Origin: Chengkuizengella sediminis
GTDB lineage: Bacteria > Bacillota > Bacilli > Paenibacillales > KCTC-33759
Assembly (NCBI RefSeq): GCF_010078385.1
Contig: NZ_SIJC01000001.1
Span: 372,001 to 436,000 of the forward strand
Length of the DNA stretch: 64,000 nucleotides
Direction: 5' to 3'
A program made the position numbers and the translations under genes. Shown here one piece after another: positions 55,101-63,508 of the stretch (the stretch's first letter is position 1; every line of letters begins with the position of its first letter). The notes below the pieces were generated by a model that saw only the letters and a list, made by a program, of their open reading frames with translations, made no database searches and was not told the DNA's origin.

Positions 55101-55380
55101 ATACTTTTTTGTTTTCTTCTGCAACAATTTCCTCATAGATGGCTACGACTCGTTGCCATTCATCATCACTTTCAATTGGCTCAAGAAAATTCTCTTCGCC
55201 TTCTTCAACCAATTTAAAGATAACTCCGTCACCTTCTGGATTGTTATTATCAATTAATACAGCATACTGATCATCAACTACTGAAAATGTATAAACAATC
55301 GACATTTCATATTCATTGCCTTGATCATCCGTAATAATAAAACTTTGTTCATCATCTTGATGGCTTAACTCGTCCGTCAT
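55099..55380 (-). CDS. DUF1292 family protein (YrzB-like)
   Basis: A 93-residue very acidic protein: FIITDDQGNEYEMSIVYTF, YAVLIDNNN and EDDEW-type C-terminus match DUF1292, whose Bacillus member YrzB lies in the yrrL-yrrK-yrzB operon. Here it stands alone, so it is probably a second copy. Function unknown. Confidence 0.8.
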   Translation of the reverse strand: MTDELSHQDDEQSFIITDDQGNEYEMSIVYTFSVVDDQYAVLIDNNNPEGDGVIFKLVEEGEENFLEPIESDDEWQRVVAIYEEIVAEENKKV

Positions 55381-55493
55381 TTAGTACCTCTTTTCTAGTA
55401 GATGTTCATCATACTATGTGTTTTGTGTATTTCTCATAATTTACGTATGTACACACATATCGTAACATGAACAGTTTATGAAATCAATTTGCA

Positions 55494-56090
55494 TTAATTT
55501 GCAGTAAACACTTTTTGACCTACAAGAGAAAACTCATCGCTTTCAGTCAATTTCATATAAACATTTACTGTATATTCACCTGTGATTTTAGCTGTGAAGT
55601 TAATGTTTGGGGTATACAACCACATATTCTCATTTTGTTCAGTCAAATCTGGCTCAGTATAATTATAAACAATAGAACCATTAGGATCAATAATTTCATA
55701 TTTCAGAGAATCTATATCTGTTAATAATGTATCAATTTGCGTAAAGATGAAAAACTCATTTTCATCGTTTTTAGGTACTGTACCAAATGTTCCAAATTGC
55801 CCATCTTTTAATCTAGTTAATAATGATACTTGGACATTTGGTTTGTAAATGGAAACAGTATCTGTAGCTGCATTATATTCAACCATAGCTTGAAGTTTAT
55901 TTGCTATATCTCGAACTGGTAACATTGTCGTCCCTTCAATATTTAAAGCCGGTTTAGATAACAGTTCTCCATTGACTTGGACAGAAATTTCCTTTCCGCT
56001 GTATTGTTTAATTTTACTGTCAGCGACAACAGTGGCAGCCCCTAAAATAGAAAGGCCTACTATAAGTAAAAACGTGCGTTTGAATTTCAT
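55494..56090 (-). CDS. Secreted protein with copper-amine-oxidase-like stalk domain
   Basis: A 198-residue exported protein. Residues 1-23 are a signal peptide ending AATVVADS. Residues about 33-85 form the stalk (CuAO_N1) domain: ISVQVNGELLSKPALNIEGT, MLPVRDIANKLQAMVEYN, DTVSIYKP. The C-terminal half is beta-rich and unrecognised, perhaps an immunoglobulin-like fold. Such stalk domains are very numerous in Paenibacillaceae surface proteins. The catalytic amine-oxidase domain is absent. Confidence 0.82.
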   Translation of the reverse strand: MKFKRTFLLIVGLSILGAATVVADSKIKQYSGKEISVQVNGELLSKPALNIEGTTMLPVRDIANKLQAMVEYNAATDTVSIYKPNVQVSLLTRLKDGQFGTFGTVPKNDENEFFIFTQIDTLLTDIDSLKYEIIDPNGSIVYNYTEPDLTEQNENMWLYTPNINFTAKITGEYTVNVYMKLTESDEFSLVGQKVFTAN

Positions 56091-56220
56091 ACTTTGTCAA
56101 ACCTCCAAATAATTTCTTCTTAATAATGTTATACTCTCATATCAAACCAGAGTTGCGATAAATACTTAATTTTTTTATTGTATTAAGGAGTGATTGTTTT
56201 TTCGATCATCATATGTCACA

Positions 56221-57108
56221 TCAGCAAGATATTTTATTAAAAAATGAAATGACTTTATTTGTGTACTCTACTGGATATTGTTGAAAGGAACGGACATGTA
56301 CTTCACATTTCGTTTTCCAAAATTCAAATTGGTCAGGATGTTTGTTGAACATCCTTTCACTTTCCGTATAAGAGATAGATTGATCACCCTCACTATGGAT
56401 AAATAATATAGGTCTGGGGTAAATTGCATCCACAGATTTGATAGGTGAAACCTCCTCTGGTTTAATTCCAATTAGAGGTCCTAATATATTCATAATTAAA
56501 GGTGTGAATATAGAATTAGGTAGATTAGACCATGTTGCTAAATTAGTTCTTAAATAATATTTCAAATCATGATAAGGACTATCAGCTATAAGTCCAGCTA
56601 CAGAAGGCTCTTCAGCCGCTGCTTGTATTGCAGTAGCAGCACCCATGGATACACCAAGCAAACCTACTTTTCCTTCTTTATTTTGTTGTATCCAATCTAT
56701 TGCTCCTAAAACATCATATTTTTCAAGCTGCCCTAAAGTGGTTAAACCTCCACTCGATTCACCTGAATTTCTTAAGTCAAATAAAAGAACATTGTATCCT
56801 GCTTTAACTATGGATTGAGCTAATGATAAAAATGGAAAATTGTCTTGCTCCCTATTTTTTGTATAACCATGGACAAAAATGATGGTCATCTTAGCAGGTT
56901 CTGTTGAATGGTTAGGTATAAACCATCCCTTTAGTTTAGTTACTTGATCTCTACTTTTGAATTCAACATCTGTATATTTAAGGTCATATCTCATAGGAGA
57001 ATCTAAGATAGATTGTTTTTGGGGATGTGATAAGTTCCAACCTACATACATGGCAATTGAAAAACACCCTAACCCAATGAATATAACAATACTGATGGCT
57101 ATAATCAT
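56221..57108 (-). CDS. Membrane-anchored alpha/beta hydrolase
   Basis: A 295-residue serine hydrolase with an N-terminal membrane helix (about 2-24). Oxyanion region FVHGYTKNREQDN, nucleophile elbow GVSMGAA, acid in HSEGDQSI and His in CEVHVRSFQQYP. It resembles the S33-like YqkD group. The catalytic domain may lie outside the cytoplasmic membrane. Substrate unknown. Confidence 0.87.
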   Translation of the reverse strand: MIIAISIVIFIGLGCFSIAMYVGWNLSHPQKQSILDSPMRYDLKYTDVEFKSRDQVTKLKGWFIPNHSTEPAKMTIIFVHGYTKNREQDNFPFLSLAQSIVKAGYNVLLFDLRNSGESSGGLTTLGQLEKYDVLGAIDWIQQNKEGKVGLLGVSMGAATAIQAAAEEPSVAGLIADSPYHDLKYYLRTNLATWSNLPNSIFTPLIMNILGPLIGIKPEEVSPIKSVDAIYPRPILFIHSEGDQSISYTESERMFNKHPDQFEFWKTKCEVHVRSFQQYPVEYTNKVISFFNKISC

Positions 57109-57137
57109 TATGATAACAACTCCCTCATTTATACGCT

Positions 57138-57485
57138 TTATTTTATCATTAAAGCATCTAGTTTTTCTTCACATTTGTTTTTTAATACGGAAGGCATTAT
57201 CTCACAATGATGTTCATAACCTTCAAAAACATACATAATATGAACATTTTTGTTACTTAAAATTTCTTCAACCACAATTTTACAGCCAATTTGTTTTATT
57301 CTTTTTTTTATACGTATATGATCGTGAAGCACCACTTTATGTAAACGATCAAGAAATGTATTCCAAAAGCGATTTAACTTCATCGATTCTGTTGTTTTTT
57401 TATCAAAATCCATTGCTTTTAACAAATACAATGAAACTATATATTCATTTATCATTCGATTGATATTTGATTCTTTCATTTTCAT
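57138..57485 (-). CDS. Small protein of unknown function under a LexA-type promoter
   Basis: A 115-residue basic protein that I do not recognise. It is mostly helical, with NRMINEYIVSLYLLKAMDFD at the N-terminus and a strand-like centre (GCKIVVEEILSNKNVHIMYV). No membrane segment or known motif. Two starts (ATG 57485 and 57479) share one AAGG ribosome site. Just upstream a LexA-like box sits between -35 and -10, so it is probably induced by DNA damage. Confidence 0.65.
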   Translation of the reverse strand: MKMKESNINRMINEYIVSLYLLKAMDFDKKTTESMKLNRFWNTFLDRLHKVVLHDHIRIKKRIKQIGCKIVVEEILSNKNVHIMYVFEGYEHHCEIMPSVLKNKCEEKLDALMIK

Positions 57486-57515
57486 CCAACCTTAAAGGGT
57501 TTTTCTTTATTAATT

Positions 57516-57545
57516 ATTATATAGAACATATGTTTGATTTATCAA
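57516..57545 (-). promoter_or_regulatory. SOS-type promoter with LexA box
   Basis: On the minus strand TTGATA and TATAAT are separated by 18 bases, and the spacer contains a palindromic GAACATATGTTT (57523-57536) that fits CGAACRNRYGTTYG with one mismatch on the plus-strand reading. Confidence 0.6.
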
Positions 57546-57671
57546 TGTTAATATATGCTAAAAGATCGATTTTCATGTAGATAAAATTTTGGGTCTGTAT
57601 TTTTTACATCATTATGGTAACTTTATAAAGTGAACTTTAATGGATAACAGAGGAAATAGATTGGGAGGAAT

Positions 57672-58424
57672 ATGATGACTATACAAATACAAATGATTGG
57701 AACTGGGAGTGCCTTTTCAAAAAAATACTTTAATAACAATGCATTGGTTTATGCTGATGATTTCACTCTTTTAATTGATTGCGGCATCACAGCCCCCATG
57801 GCTTTACATCAATTAAACAAAACAGTTCAAGAAATCGATGGGATATTAATTACTCATTTACATGCTGATCACGTAGGTGGAGTAGAGGAATTAGCCTTTC
57901 AAGCAAAATACTTATATAATATAAAACCAAAACTTTTTATTTGTTCTAAATTATTACCTATTTTATGGGAAAACAGTTTAAAAGCAGGGTTGAGTGATGG
58001 ACAAGGAAATAAGTTAGAAGATTTTTTTGAGGTCATTCCGATAATTGAAAATGAAAATACGATTATCACTCCATCTTTAAATATAGAAATGATACAAACA
58101 AAGCATATTCCAAATAAATTAAGTTACTCATTATTGATTAATGATGACATATTTTATAGCGCAGATATGCAGTTTGATCCTAACTTGCTTGCACACATTC
58201 ATAAAGAAAGAAATTGCAAAACCATTCTTCATGATTGTAATTTAGAGGAACCTGGAAAAGTCGAAGTACATGCTAACTTGAGCCAACTTTTAACTCTTCC
58301 AGAAGAGATTCAAGATAAAATTTTACTTATGCATTATGGGGATAACATGGAAACGTTTGTTGGTAAAACTGGAAAGATGTCATTTATAGAGCAACAAAAA
58401 AAATATATATTCCCCAAACAGTGA
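57672..58424 (+). CDS. MBL-fold metallohydrolase
   Basis: A 250-residue metallo-beta-lactamase-fold enzyme, close in layout to RNase Z/arylsulfatase-like members: IGTGSAFSKKYFNNNALV, THLHADHVGG (metal site), SADMQFD and a final LMHYGD His. The tRNase Z flexible arm is missing. The likely activity is phosphodiester or ester hydrolysis. GGGAGG precedes the double ATG; alone. Confidence 0.87.
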   Translation: MMTIQIQMIGTGSAFSKKYFNNNALVYADDFTLLIDCGITAPMALHQLNKTVQEIDGILITHLHADHVGGVEELAFQAKYLYNIKPKLFICSKLLPILWENSLKAGLSDGQGNKLEDFFEVIPIIENENTIITPSLNIEMIQTKHIPNKLSYSLLINDDIFYSADMQFDPNLLAHIHKERNCKTILHDCNLEEPGKVEVHANLSQLLTLPEEIQDKILLMHYGDNMETFVGKTGKMSFIEQQKKYIFPKQ

Positions 58425-58437
58425 TGAAGAATCACTG
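58419..58437 (+). terminator. Weak hairpin at the end of the MBL gene
   Basis: CAGTGAT / ATCACTG with a five-base loop overlapping the stop codon; only a short T tract follows. Confidence 0.35.
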
Positions 58438-58473
58438 ATTTCTAACATAAAATAAAATCATCACTCGACATAT

Positions 58474-58507
58474 TGACATAAACAAATGCGGATTTTTTAT
58501 AACAAAG
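58474..58507 (+). promoter_or_regulatory. Promoter-like element shared with the paralog at 47186
   Basis: TTGACA-like start, TGCGGA in the middle and TTTTTTATAAC at the end; gapless match to 47087-47120. It lies 85-118 bases before the second cysteine-rich gene. Confidence 0.6.
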
Positions 58508-58591
58508 GGGAATCCTAGTCCTTTGGCCCAATCCAATCGATATCTTACCACATAAAATAACATGAACGTAATCTCGATTGGAGGTGAAATC

Positions 58592-59065
58592 ATGGGACAT
58601 TTTGACAGAACGACCTGTGATTGTTGTGTATGTCCAATGCAGTGTGTGATGCAACAACTAGTAGGTCAAACGGATGTGGCTATCACTACACCTGTTGGTG
58701 ATGAATTTAATGTTACAATTAATTCTGTTGATAATTTTATAGCGGATACTTCTGCAGGATTGTACGCTATATGTAATGTCACTGCTGTTGCAAGTGATGC
58801 ATTAGGAATTGATACTAAATTGAAACCAGTGCGACAGGATAAAAAAGGCGAGTGCAGCTGTTGTGAGGATCCAGCCACAAACGAACTAATTAAATTAATT
58901 AATCAAGAGGTTGGCATTGAATTTATAACAAACTCGAGTCTTGTCATGATTCCTGGAACTGTTCTAAAGGTTGGGGAAGGTATCGTTATTAGTGAACTCG
59001 TAAGCTCAGAAAAGATAGCCATATCTACTTGTCAAGTTACAAGAATTGATCCAGACCCAGCCTAA
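58592..59065 (+). CDS. Cysteine-rich protein, paralog 2
   Basis: A 157-residue paralog of 47186-47719 with all its main Cys kept: 9, 11, 12, 14, 18 in TCDCCVCPMQC, then ICNVT, CSCCEDPATN and STCQVTR. VGEGIV and the interleaved beta-strands are shared too, while the basic C-terminal tail is not. No signal peptide. Function unknown; sporulation-time structural protein or metal-binding protein are both possible. GGAGGTG precedes ATG 58592. It is followed by a convergent glycosylation-type unit. Confidence 0.7.
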   Translation: MGHFDRTTCDCCVCPMQCVMQQLVGQTDVAITTPVGDEFNVTINSVDNFIADTSAGLYAICNVTAVASDALGIDTKLKPVRQDKKGECSCCEDPATNELIKLINQEVGIEFITNSSLVMIPGTVLKVGEGIVISELVSSEKIAISTCQVTRIDPDPA

Positions 59066-59152
59066 TGTTTCGTTAATTTTCTCCAGTTCATTAAAATATC
59101 AATTTCCCTCTACTGACATTAGTTCGTCTAGCTAAAGTGGGGGGGCTGCATT

Positions 59153-60316
59153 TTATTCTTTATAATTCCAAAATATATCAGGTTTAAGAACTTGTTTCTT
59201 CTCTTTAATTCGATCTGTATATCTAACTAACTGATGAATCATGTTTTCTAACTCACGTTCAACATCTACTGTTTGCTTAAACCCAAGGTTCAGAAGATTT
59301 TGATGATCTGGTTGATAATAGTGGTCTTCAAGTTCCAGGCGAGGGTTTTCCAAGTGTTGAATCTGAACGTTTAACCCGAATCCCTCTGCAACTTTCTTTA
59401 CTTTTTGTGCCAATTCGAACAGACAATATACATTCTGAAACTGATTGAAGACACGATATTCACCTTTCGGTGGCGGATGTTCTAATATTAGTGTTAAACA
59501 TTGCATCGAATCTTGAAGTGATAAAAACCCACGTTTCTGATTTCCTGAACCATAGATCGTAAGTGGATATTCGATTACGGCTTCACAACAGAACCTATTG
59601 ATGATCGTTCCAAATGCCTGATCAAAATCCAAACGTGTAAATAACCGCTCATAGTTCCCCATTTCATCAATATGAGTACCAAAGACAACACCTTGCATAA
59701 CATCTGTTGCCTTCAAGCCCCAGAGTTTACAAGCGAACATAACATTGTTTGATCCATGAACCTTGCTCCAATGATACCATGATCCCGCTTGGCGCGGAAA
59801 AGGGAGTTTATCTTTTCGTCCCCTAAACTCGACCTCAAAAAATCCCTCAGGTATGTCTAGATCAGGTGTACCATACTCACCCATTGTTCCAAGCTTTATT
59901 AATTGCGCTTCAGGTGACCATTCCTTCATTGCAAATAATATATTAAATGTTGTCGTAATATTATTATTTTGCACAAATACAGCATGATGTACATCAATGG
60001 ATGAATAAGGTGCAGATGCACACTCAGCAAAGTGTACAATTGCTTCTGGTTGAAATTCCTGAAAGATGTGTTCTACAAAATCATAGTTTCTCAAATCCCC
60101 TTCCCAGAATTTAACAACCTCTCCAAAACGCTCTTTTAAAGTGATGAGCCGTTCTTCCATCGACACAACCGGAATAGCACTCCATGAATCCATTTCTTCC
60201 ACCCACTGTCTACGAAAGAAATTATCAACCCCCCCTACTACATGTCCACGAGCGATTAAATACTGGGTTAATGCCCAACCTAGATAACCATCCATACCTG
60301 TAATTAGAACTCTCAT
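59153..60316 (-). CDS. UDP-sulfoquinovose synthase-like NAD-dependent epimerase
   Basis: A 387-residue extended SDR that I recognise as a SqdB/SQD1 homolog. Shared features: GMDGYLGWA cofactor loop, RRQW, KLGTMGEYGTPDLDIPEG with catalytic Thr144 and Glu147, GRKDKLPFPRQ, YHWSKVH with Tyr181 and Lys185, and late LENPRLELEDHYY and LLNLGF. SQD1 makes UDP-sulfoquinovose from UDP-glucose and sulfite. Such genes are uncommon in this group of bacteria. It lies 37 bases after a GT2 gene and probably supplies its sugar. Start at ATG 60316; a GTG four codons earlier abuts GGAG. Confidence 0.82.
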   Translation of the reverse strand: MRVLITGMDGYLGWALTQYLIARGHVVGGVDNFFRRQWVEEMDSWSAIPVVSMEERLITLKERFGEVVKFWEGDLRNYDFVEHIFQEFQPEAIVHFAECASAPYSSIDVHHAVFVQNNNITTTFNILFAMKEWSPEAQLIKLGTMGEYGTPDLDIPEGFFEVEFRGRKDKLPFPRQAGSWYHWSKVHGSNNVMFACKLWGLKATDVMQGVVFGTHIDEMGNYERLFTRLDFDQAFGTIINRFCCEAVIEYPLTIYGSGNQKRGFLSLQDSMQCLTLILEHPPPKGEYRVFNQFQNVYCLFELAQKVKKVAEGFGLNVQIQHLENPRLELEDHYYQPDHQNLLNLGFKQTVDVERELENMIHQLVRYTDRIKEKKQVLKPDIFWNYKE

Positions 60317-60353
60317 ATGTAACTGCACCTCCAGTCCTATTTGTTTTCACCAG

Positions 60354-61280
60354 TTAAAAAATAATTTCTTGGTTTATTTGATCCTTCAAGTTAAAATGGC
60401 GAACAAACCATTTAAAATCATAAGATAAAGTTTCATTGAGTTGAGCTCTCCGATCCCAAACGTCACCGTTTTGCAATAGTTTAACTGCATCTTGCATTCG
60501 TTTAGGATAGAGCATTGCAAAATATCTAATCATTTGCAAGCAAGCGAGTTCACTTAAATATAAAAGTCCAAACCTGAGATTATTGTGGATCAAATTCGTT
60601 CCTAGTCCTTTTAAAAAGATGCTAATTTCTTCAATCGTTTTAAATCGATGATAAACTTGGAGAGATGGGGCTGATACAATCTCAGCACCACTTAACCATG
60701 CCCTGATACTAAATTCGGGCTCGGCACCTCCATATATCATCATACCTAAATCATATCCACCAATTCTCTCAAACAACTTTTTGGTAAGAACAGTCCCTGC
60801 TGAAGATGCAACTTGAACGAAAGATGGACGATCAACATCCATTTTTTGATTCCACCTTATCCCCATAAAAGGTACGATTAAATGGCTCCCGTAACCTTTA
60901 AGATTTGATTTAGGATCACAAATGGTGGCAGCTATAATTCTATTATCTTCTATGTTATTTAACACATAGCTATCCCACCCTTTACTAAAACGTACATGTG
61001 CATCGGTTAGAAATATAATGTCACCTTGTGCCTTACTTACACCATAGTTCCTTGCACGTGGAATTCCTACATGCTCATCAAGTCGAAACACCTTAATACA
61101 AACTTCAGAAACCTCATCTACTATTTTTTCATAGAAATGATCATCAGAAGCATCATCTACTATAATAAATTCTTTCTCACATGCAGTAACACCGTTCTCC
61201 ATAATGGACTTGATTGTTCCAACTAAACGATCAAATTCATTTCTTACAGGAATTACAATGCTAATTAACGAATAACACAT
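60354..61280 (-). CDS. GT2 family glycosyltransferase
   Basis: A 308-residue GT-A-fold glycosyltransferase with no membrane helix: ISIVIPVRNE, FIIVDDASDD, IPRARNYG, FLTDAHVRF (DxH metal site) and GGAEPEFSIRAWLSGAEI, which recalls polypeptide GalNAc-transferases. It may glycosylate a protein or peptide in the cytoplasm. It is sandwiched between the small LigA-like gene and the SqdB-like gene. ATG 61280 follows GGGGAGG; 61 bases separate it from the upstream peptide gene. Confidence 0.85.
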   Translation of the reverse strand: MCYSLISIVIPVRNEFDRLVGTIKSIMENGVTACEKEFIIVDDASDDHFYEKIVDEVSEVCIKVFRLDEHVGIPRARNYGVSKAQGDIIFLTDAHVRFSKGWDSYVLNNIEDNRIIAATICDPKSNLKGYGSHLIVPFMGIRWNQKMDVDRPSFVQVASSAGTVLTKKLFERIGGYDLGMMIYGGAEPEFSIRAWLSGAEIVSAPSLQVYHRFKTIEEISIFLKGLGTNLIHNNLRFGLLYLSELACLQMIRYFAMLYPKRMQDAVKLLQNGDVWDRRAQLNETLSYDFKWFVRHFNLKDQINQEIIF

Positions 61281-61341
61281 TGTAACATTACCTCCCCGGG
61301 TGGCTCTGAGCCTATTTGTATTCTTCAAATAAAGACGTTAG

Positions 61342-61611
61342 CTAAAGTTTCCTTGGTCGTTTAACGAGCAGTAAATCAGCACTAGTTAGTGCCTCCAACT
61401 CTTTTGTTGTAAGTTCATACATTTTTACGATTTCAACAGGATTATCTTTGAGCAAGTCTAATATTTTTTGATCATTCGAAATATCCTTAAGTATCTGATC
61501 GAGTTTTTCATAACTCATAATATCGTCGACTGTTGGTTGTTTAACTAAATCATTTTGTTCATCAACTTTTTGTGTTTTACCTCGAACTTCACTTTTTTTA
61601 CGATTTTCCAT
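61342..61611 (-). CDS. Small LigA-like helical protein, possible peptide substrate
   Basis: An 89-residue charged protein. Residues about 35-80 (ILDLLKDNPVEIVKMYELTT then ELEALTSADLLLV) fit the helical LigA/Nif11-like pattern 'L-x-DP-x3-L-x-xY-x-LT-x2-E-x2-AL' used as a leader in several RiPP precursors and also in small non-RiPP proteins. The tail KRPRKL lacks Cys, Ser or Gly-rich cores, so it is not a standard precursor. AAGGAGG precedes the ATG. First gene of the unit with the GT2 and SqdB-like enzymes. Confidence 0.6.
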   Translation of the reverse strand: MENRKKSEVRGKTQKVDEQNDLVKQPTVDDIMSYEKLDQILKDISNDQKILDLLKDNPVEIVKMYELTTKELEALTSADLLLVKRPRKL

Positions 61612-61741
61612 ACTTCCTCCTTAGAAAAAATTAAAAATATACAAAAGATATATGTAAATTGTAACAATTTTATTAATGATTATGGCATCGTACAGAGTAT
61701 GTCGTGTAAAGTTTATAGTCACAAACGAATTAAGGCAAAAC

Positions 61742-61777
61742 TAAAAAACATGAGTCCGATACAATACCGAACTCATG
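61742..61777 (-). terminator. Terminator of the DUF3892 gene
   Basis: CATGAGTNCG / CGNACTCATG imperfect stem followed by six T on the minus strand. Nothing else is seen in 61612-61810. Confidence 0.75.
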
Positions 61778-61810
61778 CCCAACAAATTGCCTAATAGTGA
61801 ATATAATATA

Positions 61811-62062
61811 TTAAAATATAGGTAATTGATCTAAATTATTACTTGGATCTCCATCCGCATCTCCACGTAAATAGGTTTCACCATCTCTTCCTTTAAATGC
61901 ATTCACACCACTAATATTGCCGTTCTGAACTTCTTGCAAAGCTTGTTGATAACCTAACGTTCGTCCATCGGATGTTTTAAATTCAGTTAAATCCCCATCT
62001 CCATTTTTTCTTACAGCTACAATTTCAACACGGTTTCCCTGATTTTGAATATTATTTTCCAT
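61811..62062 (-). CDS. DUF3892 family protein
   Basis: An 83-residue protein of the DUF3892 family: VAVRKNGDGDLTEFKTSDGR, YQQALQEVQNGNISGVNAF and GDADGDPSNNLDQLP. Unknown function; common in Bacilli. The ATG at 62062 has nine-base spacing to AAGGGG; the ATG three codons upstream abuts it. Confidence 0.85.
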   Translation of the reverse strand: MENNIQNQGNRVEIVAVRKNGDGDLTEFKTSDGRTLGYQQALQEVQNGNISGVNAFKGRDGETYLRGDADGDPSNNLDQLPIF

Positions 62063-62154
62063 TCGACTCATCCCCTTAGTTGAAAAATTGGTGTTGCTGT
62101 TAATATGTTATTACACTAATATTTTTTACAGAAAAGAATGATTTATTCTAGAAT

Positions 62155-63276
62155 TTATTTCCGGCTTTTTGTCATCTGTTGCCAAACAGTTCCTGCAGCT
62201 TCTTCACCACTTTTAATTCTTTCCAAAGCCATTTTCACTTGTAAACTGACTTCAAATTCTGGATCATTTTCAGCCTCTTCCAACGCAGCTAAAGCTGTTT
62301 CATCTCCTACTTCATACAAAAAACGTGCTGCTCTCCAGCGAACTAATTTATTTACATCTTTTAATGCTTGTATCATAGGTTCAATTGCCTGCGGATCACC
62401 AATGTCTGATATTGTATCTCCAGCTGTTCTTCTCACAGAAACAGATGTGTCTTTCAAAGCTTCAACCAACAAAGGCAAAACTTCAGCATTTTGAATTTCT
62501 CCTAAATAAACCACTGCTAAACGTCGGATTGAAGCTTTAGGATCCTTTAATGTTTTTGAAATTATAGGTAGGACTTCAGCGGTTGGTTCCATCTGATCTA
62601 ATGCAGCAAATCTTCTGCGCCAATCAGGGTTATCCAATGCCTTTACTGCATCCTCAAGTGTCATTTTTCCAATGATTATAGGGGTATCATCAACATTCGT
62701 ATGTTGTGCTTGCTGTAACAACCCTTTTATTCTTTCACCATTATAGGATGCATCTAATTCTTCCAACACTTCCATAGCGATGTCCTTAGGCTCTCCATAA
62801 CGAATCCCCCACTCCTCTAGCTTTCTCTCTTTTATTAAATTTGGAGATGCTAAACCTGCTTCAATGGCAGCATTCGTAAATCTTTCAGGTAAACTTTCCC
62901 TTGCTTCTTCCATTTCAGACTTAACTCTAATTTGCATAGGTATCTTTCTAAATGTTTGTACATAAACTTTAACTTCTCCAAATCCTTGATTCATGGAATC
63001 AAAATCGTTTACAGCTTGTCCCTCACCAAATATATCCTTCACTTGCTCTAATATTGTTTTCCAATCTGCGTTTGGCACTCGATCAACTGCCAAGAAATCC
63101 ACGGTGTGAAAGATCGAAGTAACCCCTTTTATATCTAGTATTTGTTTCATCAATTCAGGTGCTTTTTCTTTATTTTCTGAAGTATAAGTTTTTCGTACCC
63201 CAGTTGGAAGCGACTCATCTATATTGATTTTCATAGAATTTGGACTCGGTGTAGGTTCAATTGAAATTATTTTCAT
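62155..63276 (-). CDS. cvfC: Conserved virulence factor C-like HEAT-repeat protein
   Basis: A 373-residue protein: N-terminal Nfu/NifU-N scaffold domain (about 1-90, IEPTPSPNSMKINIDESLPT, LLAVDRVPNADWK-type), a middle helical region and HEAT/PBS-lyase-like repeats from about 190 (DPKASIRRLAVVYLGEIQNA, DTSVSVRRTAGDTISDIGDP, DVNKLVRWRAARFLYEVGDE). The architecture is that of Staphylococcus CvfC, linked to virulence and thiol stress; molecular role unknown. Confidence 0.87.
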   Translation of the reverse strand: MKIISIEPTPSPNSMKINIDESLPTGVRKTYTSENKEKAPELMKQILDIKGVTSIFHTVDFLAVDRVPNADWKTILEQVKDIFGEGQAVNDFDSMNQGFGEVKVYVQTFRKIPMQIRVKSEMEEARESLPERFTNAAIEAGLASPNLIKERKLEEWGIRYGEPKDIAMEVLEELDASYNGERIKGLLQQAQHTNVDDTPIIIGKMTLEDAVKALDNPDWRRRFAALDQMEPTAEVLPIISKTLKDPKASIRRLAVVYLGEIQNAEVLPLLVEALKDTSVSVRRTAGDTISDIGDPQAIEPMIQALKDVNKLVRWRAARFLYEVGDETALAALEEAENDPEFEVSLQVKMALERIKSGEEAAGTVWQQMTKSRK

Positions 63277-63367
63277 AAATATTCACTCCTCTAAAAATCT
63301 AATGAACTAATAGTGCTAAAAACAACGTATAAAAAAACTTACTGCTGATAAAAATAATATTTATTAA

Positions 63368-63440
63368 TGGGGAGTAGCCAGATGGATGGCACATATGACA
63401 ATTAAAAGTCATTATCTAGGTTCAAATCCTAGTTCCCCAA
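63368..63440 (+). tRNA. tRNA-like sequence with an irregular anticodon arm
   Basis: Seventy-three bases with a seven-pair acceptor stem (TGGGGAG / TTCCCCA, one wobble), TA at 8-9, a D-arm with GCC/GGC and GG in the loop, and a perfect T-arm (CTAGG TTCAAAT CCTAG). The anticodon stem ATGAC/GTCAT is shifted by three bases, has an eight-base loop (AATTAAAA) and leaves a short variable loop; no certain anticodon follows, UAA being the nearest reading. There is no encoded CCA. It could be a degenerate or atypical tRNA. Confidence 0.5.
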
Positions 63441-63508
63441 TCAATTTTTGTATTATAGAATCATTTTTATCTTATCATAATTATAAACAAAATAGAGGTG
63501 ATAATAAA

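Noticed and set aside
61342-61611. Glycocin precursor for the neighbouring GT2
   Set aside because: There is no Cys and no double-Gly cleavage site, so it does not meet the criteria for a glycocin; kept only as a leader-like protein.
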